Shown: positions 58,033 through 64,000 of the stretch, piece after piece
Position numbering within the stretch: position 1 is the first letter of the stretch
Layout: every line of letters starts with the position of its first letter
From: RUG563 sp045589355
GTDB taxonomy: Bacteria; Bacillota; Clostridia; Christensenellales; Aristaeellaceae
Direction: 5' to 3'
NCBI GenBank assembly: GCA_045589355.1
Contig: JAZNOW010000024.1
Location: forward strand, 8,766 to 72,765
DNA length: 64,000 nucleotides
Notes under the pieces: model-generated
What the model saw: only the letters and a program-made list of their open reading frames with translations
Databases searched by the model: none
Told to the model about the DNA's origin: nothing
Made by a program: the position numbers and the translations under genes

Positions 58033-59199
58033 ATGCGACGGTCTAAGCCATTTATTATTGCAATCCTCTTTATTCAACTCATTTCATCCGGAAAAGCAAA
58101 AGCCATGACATCTCCTCATTTTCTCTCATTCAGTACACTATACTTTCTTAATATTGAAAACAACGCTGAGATAAATGGTGCACTTGAAGATCGAAATAAA
58201 AATATCCTTCTTTATGGCTCTTCAAGCAATTTACACAATTCTGTAAATACTTCTATACCGTCTTATTCGTCAGTTCGTGATTCAATGGTCTTCATGCTGT
58301 CACAAGATGGTTCGTTACAATGGTTAACCATAAATGGAACAAATAATGTAAAAGATTATTGTGAATATATCGGTGGTGCCATTTTTCCCCAAACTATCGT
58401 CCTTTGCCAACGAATTCTTTATGAAGACTCATGGGATGAGCGCTTCAGGATCATTATTCTCAATAATCAAGGTAAAGTGTCAAAAGAGATTCCTCTGCCC
58501 AATAATTTCATTGTTCGAAAAACCACTTCCACCGATCGATACCTGCTTCTAAGTGGTTTTCAGTTGGATGAAACACATCGCACTCCCTGTTTATATGCTG
58601 TAAATGAAAACGGTGATATTAGTTGGGCATACAAAGAGGAACCTTTTAAGTGGTCAGATGAACAAAAGCATATCCACTCTTTTAAGAACATAGAAGCTAA
58701 TCCTCAAGGAAGTATTGCACTTCAATTGGATCACGGTAATGGAAAACGTTTTCTTCTTCTTTTGAACGAGAACGGAGAATTACTACAAAAATATCCTATA
58801 GATAACCTAAATCCCATCCGTATATGGATCACAGAAAATGCATTGGGTGCTGTTGGTTACAAGCAAAACACTTCTTTTATATGCATCTCTTTTGCATTTA
58901 CATCAACATCTTCAAAAACTCTTAATATCCCACTCAGCTCTCGCTTGTCATTACCAAAGGGTTTTTGCGGTAATACTGAAGTATATCACCTATGTGAAGA
59001 TGTGAATATACCAACAGCCATCTGGGTTTATTCTCCTGAACAAAATAAAATGGAAAGCATCACTTTATCCTCTCTTCCGGATGGCTTTGTTGCAGATGGT
59101 TTTTTGCTTTTATCCTCTCATCAATATCTTATTTGGGGTCATCTTCTTTCTTTAGAAACTTTAAGTAATGAAGCTCTTCTTCTAATACTTAGCAAATAA
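58033..59199 (+). CDS. Secreted propeller-like protein
   Basis: A 388-residue exported protein (signal MRRSKPFIIAILFIQLISSG). The mature part has repeating strand patterns with Asn/Asp-Gly turns (MVFMLSQDGSLQWLTI; RIIILNNQGKVSKEIPL; LYAVNENGDISWAY; LLLNENGELLQKYPI), typical of a beta-propeller. Function unknown. ATG 58033 follows AAAGGAG. It is divergent from the second sigma operon and may be one of its targets. Confidence 0.62.
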   Translation: MRRSKPFIIAILFIQLISSGKAKAMTSPHFLSFSTLYFLNIENNAEINGALEDRNKNILLYGSSSNLHNSVNTSIPSYSSVRDSMVFMLSQDGSLQWLTINGTNNVKDYCEYIGGAIFPQTIVLCQRILYEDSWDERFRIIILNNQGKVSKEIPLPNNFIVRKTTSTDRYLLLSGFQLDETHRTPCLYAVNENGDISWAYKEEPFKWSDEQKHIHSFKNIEANPQGSIALQLDHGNGKRFLLLLNENGELLQKYPIDNLNPIRIWITENALGAVGYKQNTSFICISFAFTSTSSKTLNIPLSSRLSLPKGFCGNTEVYHLCEDVNIPTAIWVYSPEQNKMESITLSSLPDGFVADGFLLLSSHQYLIWGHLLSLETLSNEALLLILSK

Positions 59200-59205
59200 T
59201 ATTAC

Positions 59206-59239
59206 TAGAAAAGTGGCTTTAGAAAAAGCCACTTTTCTA
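59206..59239. terminator. Bidirectional terminator between propeller-like and endolysin genes
   Basis: TAGAAAAGTGGCTTT (59206-59220) pairs perfectly with AAAGCCACTTTTCTA (59225-59239) around an AGAA loop. Confidence 0.85.
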
Positions 59240-59252
59240 CTGCTAAAAAATT

Positions 59253-60905
59253 TTATGTGTATGGAACAAAACCAAAGCCTTTTATCTCTTTTTGGATATT
59301 ATTCACGGTTACATATTGTGCGGTATAATCATCAATAGTTATTTGTTTTACTTTTCTATTTTCATATTCCTCTGTCCCCAAATTCCCTTCAATACAAGTC
59401 AAAGAGTTTCCATTGCGAGAAACTATTAAACCGACATGCGACATTGTATCATTAGAATTGCGGTTTTTATAGTATATCCATAGCCCTGCATAAGGTATAA
59501 ATGAAGGATTCTCATCTCTTGCATAATATCTGTTCCTGTCTGCAAAAAATTCAACCGCATCTGACGTAACACCTTCGTTAGCAGGGAAATTTAGTGGATT
59601 TACATCCGCGACATAACACAACCAGTTCAAAAGCAGTTGACACCATTCGCCTTTTAAATTCAGATCTGATCCCTTTGTATTAACGAGAGATTTGGCAACA
59701 TCAAGAACTCTGAGATACTTTACAGAGGGATTCAGATTGATTACCTCTTCTACCACAGATTCGTGAATATAGCGAGTCGTTGGTGTGAGAACACCATTGT
59801 TGTATACACACCATCTTACCTCGACCCAACGATTTGAACCTTGCTGTGTATCGCCAGTTACACATCCAACAATAGGTAACATGCATCCGGTCGCAACATA
59901 AGTATACTCTTCAGTATTATTTCTTGGTTCATTACGAACCTTAACTTGATTAACAATTGTTTTTGCATAATTCCATTCCTTAAAAGGTACAGAACTTTCA
60001 GTCACTTTACAATCATCAATCCAAGCTTCACAGTCACTGCTTGAACTTGTTACGCTGAAATAGACATGTGTCAAAGCTTGTGCAGTAAAAGGAATTGGGA
60101 TTCTCATCTCATATCGTTGATAGCTCGTACTTAATACATCTGATAAACCAGCACTAAGTATTTTGCCATCCCCATTAGCATCACGATAATAATAGCGAAC
60201 AGATATTCTGGTATTGTCATGTTGAGATTTTGCATAAAAGGAGACAGTATATGCTTTGCCGCCATTGGCGTCAGGAACATATAAGGCCCACGTTGTTGAC
60301 TTAAGTAAGCGAATTGCTTTGTAACCAGTTCGAGCGTTTGCAGGATCCACAACGATCCCTGTATCAGCATTGCAATATGGAGACATCTCAAAGGATTCAT
60401 CGGCATAATAACTGATACCAGAAGGATGAGCAGGGTCGCTTAAAAATTCTTGCTCATAAACCTCAATATCATCGATATATGCTTCTCCAGACTCGCTCAT
60501 TGGTGATGCTGCATTAATTTGTATATAAGCAATTGTAGATGTAATATCGTTTGGAAAAACAAACTGACGTGTAATACGACGATATTCATTGTTATCAGTA
60601 GCATTCAGGAAGACAGGTGTCGCATGAGCCGTCCACTTTTCGCTGGAATTTCTATACCCAAAGGAGTGACCCACCTGAAGTAGATTTGTACCTCTAACCC
60701 AAAAAGAGACAACATAACTTTTTCCAGGTTGTACAGAAAAACTCTGTTCTACACTACTAAATCCCCCATCATGCACAGCTGAGAGCTTAACACTAGTCCC
60801 ATTATTCCTGGCGCTCACACCAGTTACTAGTTCTACATTGCCTGACCTGATCCAATGATTGAATTGATTATCAAAACCGCTGTTACTTAAAAGATTATTC
60901 ACCAT
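59253..60905 (-). CDS. CHAP-domain endolysin with two carbohydrate-binding modules
   Basis: A 550-residue protein. Two CBM4/9-like modules (about 1-145, beginning NLLSNSGFDNQFNHWI; about 150-305) are followed by a bacterial SH3-like segment (about 315-400, VKVRNEPRNNTEEYTYVA) and a C-terminal CHAP peptidase/amidase: Cys in GEWCQLLLNWL, His in SHVGLIV, and Glu/Asn in CIEGNLG. There is no signal peptide, so export would rely on the holin encoded upstream. ATG 60905 follows GAGGAG. The holin gene is 361 bases upstream on the same strand, with a terminator between. Confidence 0.8.
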   Translation of the reverse strand: MVNNLLSNSGFDNQFNHWIRSGNVELVTGVSARNNGTSVKLSAVHDGGFSSVEQSFSVQPGKSYVVSFWVRGTNLLQVGHSFGYRNSSEKWTAHATPVFLNATDNNEYRRITRQFVFPNDITSTIAYIQINAASPMSESGEAYIDDIEVYEQEFLSDPAHPSGISYYADESFEMSPYCNADTGIVVDPANARTGYKAIRLLKSTTWALYVPDANGGKAYTVSFYAKSQHDNTRISVRYYYRDANGDGKILSAGLSDVLSTSYQRYEMRIPIPFTAQALTHVYFSVTSSSSDCEAWIDDCKVTESSVPFKEWNYAKTIVNQVKVRNEPRNNTEEYTYVATGCMLPIVGCVTGDTQQGSNRWVEVRWCVYNNGVLTPTTRYIHESVVEEVINLNPSVKYLRVLDVAKSLVNTKGSDLNLKGEWCQLLLNWLCYVADVNPLNFPANEGVTSDAVEFFADRNRYYARDENPSFIPYAGLWIYYKNRNSNDTMSHVGLIVSRNGNSLTCIEGNLGTEEYENRKVKQITIDDYTAQYVTVNNIQKEIKGFGFVPYT

Positions 60906-61266
60906 ACTTTTTCTCCTCATTACTTGTATTCTAATTACCGGCCAGTCATTAGTTACAACGTAATTTTACATTTTAAGAGAGAATAATAGGAGTGAAGAAT
61001 AAGTGCAGCAATCATGAAATAAAGAGTATTTGCTATATAATGCATGGTTGTTCATATAATCATTACTTAGCATTACATTCGGTAAATTTAACAACATATT
61101 ATCAAATGGATGCTAGAAGATACTCGCCATATGGCCTCATCATAATAATTATTTTTCCACATCATTTCTCTATTCTTGTCCACTTTTATGTTAAAAAACA
61201 ACAACTTGCGCTATTAATAGGCAACGTTGTTGTTTTATTATTTTTTATGTTTACCGACTATTTTAA
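60906..61266. other. Gap between holin and endolysin genes
   Basis: Contains the holin terminator at 61193-61236. The rest is AT-rich. I see no convincing gene and no clear sigma-A promoter for the endolysin; GTTGTAAC near 60955 could be part of an alternative promoter. Confidence 0.4.
61193..61236 (-). terminator. Terminator after the holin gene
   Basis: AAAACAACAAC pairs with GTTGTTGTTTT, extended by an inner TTGC/GCAA, and is followed on the minus strand by T residues. Confidence 0.78.
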
Positions 61267-61740
61267 TCAAGAGTCTTTTTTAGAGTTCTCATTGTATTGA
61301 CAAGATTTTTCAGCGTCTTTATCTCTTTTCGTTTCTAAGGATACTTCTTCACCCATTTCTTCTGTCTGTTTCTGAAGTTTTATTAGTGCAGTTTTCAGAA
61401 AAGTAGGAAGCTTCATTCCCATTTTTCCTACATTCTCAAGAATTGATAAAGAATCATTAGCAACAAAGAAAAGTGCAGTACAATTTCTAAACAAACTGTT
61501 ATTTGCATTTACCATTTTATCAAGCTGTGCCGCTAGAATCACAATAATGAAAATCGTTGCTTTCTTCACTAATCCCTTGTATCCAGCACTTGAACTCAAC
61601 GTTTTAGTTTTAAGTGCGCACGCTACACCTGTCAAATAATCAAGAGCTATGACAATCAATAAAATTTCAATGGACGAATCCCAGCCACCAATCAATGCAT
61701 CTATCGTCTGCTCTCCAATGTTGATAATAGTTTCTTCCAT
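61267..61740 (-). CDS. Phage-type holin (holin_4/TcdE-like)
   Basis: A 157-residue protein with the toxin-secretion/phage-lysis holin pattern: IEILLIVIALDYLTGVACA, SAGYKGLVKKATIFIIVILA, and ENVGKMGMKLPTFLKTALI, followed by a charged tail. It would form membrane lesions that release the endolysin or other cargo. ATG follows GGGGAG. The promoter candidate at 61937-61966 carries the shared palindrome. Confidence 0.85.
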   Translation of the reverse strand: MEETIINIGEQTIDALIGGWDSSIEILLIVIALDYLTGVACALKTKTLSSSAGYKGLVKKATIFIIVILAAQLDKMVNANNSLFRNCTALFFVANDSLSILENVGKMGMKLPTFLKTALIKLQKQTEEMGEEVSLETKRDKDAEKSCQYNENSKKDS

Positions 61741-61936
61741 AATACGATCTCCCCTAAACTAAACATTATTTTTCACATAAATTATAAATAACTTATGATA
61801 AACAAAATAGTGAAAATAAAGTGCATCATTTAGGCAATCTTATGTAGAACAAAATCTTATCATTACATAACTAACATAGATTAATTTTAAAAACAATATA
61901 AATATATATGAATATCAGCTACAATATTTTTCTCAA

Positions 61937-61966
61937 ATTGTAAACAAATTACAAGTCATGTAACAA
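61937..61966 (-). promoter_or_regulatory. Holin promoter with overlapping TTGTAA-N5-TTACAA palindrome
   Basis: On the minus strand TTGTTA (61961-61966) and TACAAT (61937-61942) are spaced by 18. The palindrome TTGTAA-N5-TTACAA spans 61938-61954, covering the -10 exactly as at 42057-42085. It lies between the divergent holin and SH3 genes and could control both. Confidence 0.55.
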
Positions 61967-62011
61967 GAAATAATATTCTTTCGTTTATTAATATGAAAGG
62001 AGTGAATCGTC

Positions 62012-62029
62012 ATGTATTTTTTTCTTTAG
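62012..62029 (+). promoter_or_regulatory. Possible five-residue minicistron upstream of the SH3 protein gene
   Basis: ATG TAT TTT TTT CTT TAG with a strong AAAGGAG eight bases upstream. It stops 57 bases before the SH3 gene start, in its leader. It may be a leader peptide or the remnant of an older start. The rest of 61741-62086 has no other gene. Confidence 0.35.
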
Positions 62030-62086
62030 CTGACACCTCGATAAGAAGAATTTGAAATAATTGTGCCAATGAATGGAGGTATAAAA

Positions 62087-63343
62087 ATGAATTGTCATAA
62101 CACTCTAAATCTTTTCTCATTCAACAGGAGGAGTATTTGTGGAAGCTGTCTATTACTTTCTCTGTTACTAGTTGTCTCTTCGTTCTTTTTACCACCGGAC
62201 TGCTACGGTGAAGCATTTGTTAACTGGTCTTATGGCGATAAAGGGATCATTCTTGATGATGCAACACCTCTATATTCTATTGATGATGAAAACAATATGA
62301 TAGTATTGCAAACATATAACAAAAACACAACTGTAGAAATCCTACAAATTGTCGAACCATGGTTTGAAGTAAAAGTCAGTGAGCAAATCGGCTGGATCCA
62401 TATGGATGGAATTCGTCCTTTTAGATATTATGACGAACAGGAAACCGCAACCATCAATAACCCTAACCCAGCAGACCGACTGCATCTGCGTAAGAAAGCT
62501 TCTACTTCATCGGACACCCTGGGAAAGTACTACAATGGGACAAAAGTGGTTCTACTGGATCAGAAAAACACCAAATCCAGTTGGACCCATGTTCGCATTG
62601 GCGATCTGGAAGGCTACATGATGACCAAGTATCTGGTGTTTGGCGAAGAATCGGAACAAATTATTTCCTATCAGCCGGAAGTGAACATTGATAACCGCAG
62701 CGGAGAAGGCCTTAATTTCCGTATTGCACCCAAGGGAAACGCAGATATTATTCAGCTTTTGAAGAATGGAACCAAGGTTACAGTACTGGGCATTTCCGAT
62801 CAATGGCTGCACATCATGATCGGTGACAAAACCGGCTTTATCCGTTCCTTCGGTACAAATCCCAAGTTGGTATATCAGGAAGAAAAAGAAGAAACTGAAG
62901 CATACAGAAAAGCAAGAGTCACTTGTAATTGCTCGGTCTATCTGAGGCCGTTTGATGAATCAGATCTGGAATTGAACCCCAATATTTCAGATGAACTGAA
63001 CCGAGGAACATTGTCCGAAGATGATGTTGTTTCCGTATATCGTGTGGACGGCGACTGGGCACTGGTTTCTTATGGTTCGCATAAATACTATATTAGCACG
63101 AACGCACTGGCCCTGGAAGACGCAAACGCATACACCTCTGCCACGGTTAAAAATAATTGTTCCGTTTACTTGCAGCCATTTGAAGTGTCCGAACTAAACC
63201 CCAATATAGCCGACGAACTGAACCGCGGCACTCTCACCACAGGCGATGTAGTTACTGTATATGAAGTATCAAACGGCTGGGCATTGGTTTCCTATGGAAG
63301 CCATAAATACTATGTGAAAACCACTTCTCTAGATTTCAATTGA
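62087..63343 (+). CDS. Secreted multi-SH3-domain protein
   Basis: A 418-residue exported protein with a signal segment (about 20-42, LLLSLLLVVSSFFLPPDCYG). Five SH3b-like units follow: about 45-105, 115-180, 190-255, then two closely similar C-terminal units (CSVYLRPF...LVSYGSHKYYISTNAL and CSVYLQPF...LVSYGSHKYYVKTTSL). SH3b domains bind peptidoglycan stem peptides; no catalytic domain is seen. ATG 62087 follows GGAGGTATAAAA. The 3' half is less AT-rich than the 5' half, hinting at a mosaic origin. Confidence 0.78.
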   Translation: MNCHNTLNLFSFNRRSICGSCLLLSLLLVVSSFFLPPDCYGEAFVNWSYGDKGIILDDATPLYSIDDENNMIVLQTYNKNTTVEILQIVEPWFEVKVSEQIGWIHMDGIRPFRYYDEQETATINNPNPADRLHLRKKASTSSDTLGKYYNGTKVVLLDQKNTKSSWTHVRIGDLEGYMMTKYLVFGEESEQIISYQPEVNIDNRSGEGLNFRIAPKGNADIIQLLKNGTKVTVLGISDQWLHIMIGDKTGFIRSFGTNPKLVYQEEKEETEAYRKARVTCNCSVYLRPFDESDLELNPNISDELNRGTLSEDDVVSVYRVDGDWALVSYGSHKYYISTNALALEDANAYTSATVKNNCSVYLQPFEVSELNPNIADELNRGTLTTGDVVTVYEVSNGWALVSYGSHKYYVKTTSLDFN

Positions 63344-63374
63344 CCAATTTATCACACTGTAAAAGAGTGATTTG

Positions 63375-64000
63375 TCAAACGAAGTGCAACAGATTATGAA
63401 GTTCAAGATCCCAAAGGTATTGAGCAGATAGGAAATGAAGAACTTTGCGAGGCCTGGCGTTGATCAACGTCAGGTTTCGTTTTAATGTCTCAGGGCCGAC
63501 TCCGGAAAGGTTTCTGCCTTTAGGATAGAATTCCCGAAGCAAGCCGTTGCTGTTTTCATTACTGCCTTTCTGCCATGCACAATATGGATCGGCAAAGTAC
63601 ACATCACAATTGAGTTCCTTTTCTATCTCTGCCCAGTTGCAAACTCGGTTCCTCTGTCACAGGTAATGCTGAAGGAAAAGCTCCCAGCGTTTTAATAATG
63701 GTTTTGGCCATGGTTGTTGCTTTCCTGTCGGGCATTTTTACGGCGATAGAGTAACGGGTTTTTCTTTCCGCAAATGTTGCAAAACAAGCCTTGCTCTTTC
63801 CTTGGCCGCTTACAACAGTATCCACTTCCCAATGTCCGGCTTCGGCACGACGATACACACTTTTATCGCGTTTTCGGATGGATTTTCCCTTGTTGAACTT
63901 TCCTCTTGTCTCCTTTTTGCCATGTGATACGCCTTTTCGGCGCAGTACTTTCAGTTTTCCGTTCAGCAAATACTTGTCGTATAACCAACGGTAGATCGTT
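63375..64000 (-). pseudogene. IS30-family transposase, frameshifted, cut by window end
   Basis: The minus strand encodes an IS30-type transposase: GHWEVDTVVSG and RKTRYSIAVKMPDR in one frame, SITCDRGTEFA in a second, and VYFADPYCAWQKGSNENSNG to the stop in a third. The changes fall near 63680 and 63640, so at least two single-base indels break the catalytic core. The 5' part is beyond the window. The stop codon lies within the element end, near TTGCACTTCGTTTGACA (63374-63390), as usual in IS30 elements. Confidence 0.85.

Noticed and set aside
60992..61300. A 102-codon plus-strand frame between endolysin and holin
   Set aside because: It overlaps the holin terminator and the 3' end of the holin gene, and its hydrophobicity follows from T-rich sequence.
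42000..64000. CRISPR array or Cas genes in the island
   Set aside because: No regularly spaced repeats and no Cas-like proteins were seen; the repeats found are short and paired.

Overview
The window reads as a Gram-positive Clostridia-class chromosome carrying a low-GC integrated island at its right end. The Firmicutes assignment rests on HPr kinase, NrdR, a YlmC/YmxH-type sporulation protein, a BofC-like protein, a Cys-rich coat-like protein, encoded tRNA CCA, and perfectly spaced sigma-A promoters with strong GGAGG ribosome binding sites. The chromosomal part (about 1-41,900) is GC-rich with G/C at most third codon positions, which suits a high-GC gut or rumen Clostridia lineage (Christensenellales-like is a guess).

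Chromosomal layout. 1-5.4 kb (minus): uracil/xanthine permease with a leader terminator, a membrane-anchored M15 carboxypeptidase, a BofC-like protein, and a PD-(D/E)XK nuclease fused to a SNF2 helicase. 5.5-11.8 kb (plus): polA, coaE, a lytic transglycosylase, an oligopeptide-binding protein, ymxH and nrdR. 12-17.4 kb (plus): a glycogen phosphorylase, an unknown protein, a radical SAM protein and an apgM-type phosphoglycerate mutase. 17.4-21.3 kb (minus): a second phosphorylase with malQ. 21.4-26.2 kb (plus): an acyltransferase-like pair, then asd-dapA-dapB. 26.2-30.4 kb (minus): GH5 glycosidase, HAD phosphatase, an HTH/desulfoferrodoxin-like regulator, GNAT, SpoU methylase and tRNA-Ser. 30.5-37.7 kb (plus): CapA, hprK, glucokinase, asnS, a secreted Ig-like protein and a Cys-rich coat-like protein. 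37.7-41.9 kb (minus): a degenerate CapA, coaX, an ECF-type S component (probably pantothenate), nrdG and a membrane protein.

Island (about 42.0 kb to the window end). Base composition drops sharply. Three orphan secreted/membrane genes (42.1-44.3 kb) come first. Next is a Tn916-type integrase and excisionase with tandem repeats beside the integrase end, then a DUF4143 ATPase. A minus-strand group follows: a RelA/SpoT synthetase with a HEPN-like tail; a sigma-region-4 protein whose ribosome binding site lies in a hairpin invaded by a 16-codon leader ORF; a helical unknown; and a protein with a clear ribosomal protein S17 domain. After these come two similar cassettes of ECF sigma factor, single-pass DUF4367-like anti-sigma and small secreted protein. 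The right end has a secreted propeller-like protein, a CBM-CHAP endolysin, a holin, a multi-SH3 secreted protein and a doubly frameshifted IS30 transposase running off the window. No relaxase or type IV secretion gene is visible, so the element either continues beyond 64 kb or is mobilised by others.

The most unusual content is the S17 paralogue and RelA-HEPN gene beside a translation-attenuated sigma gene, the paired sigma/anti-sigma/secreted cassettes, and a promoter-operator architecture (TTGTAA-N5-TTACAA overlapping the -10) shared by the two outer parts of the island.
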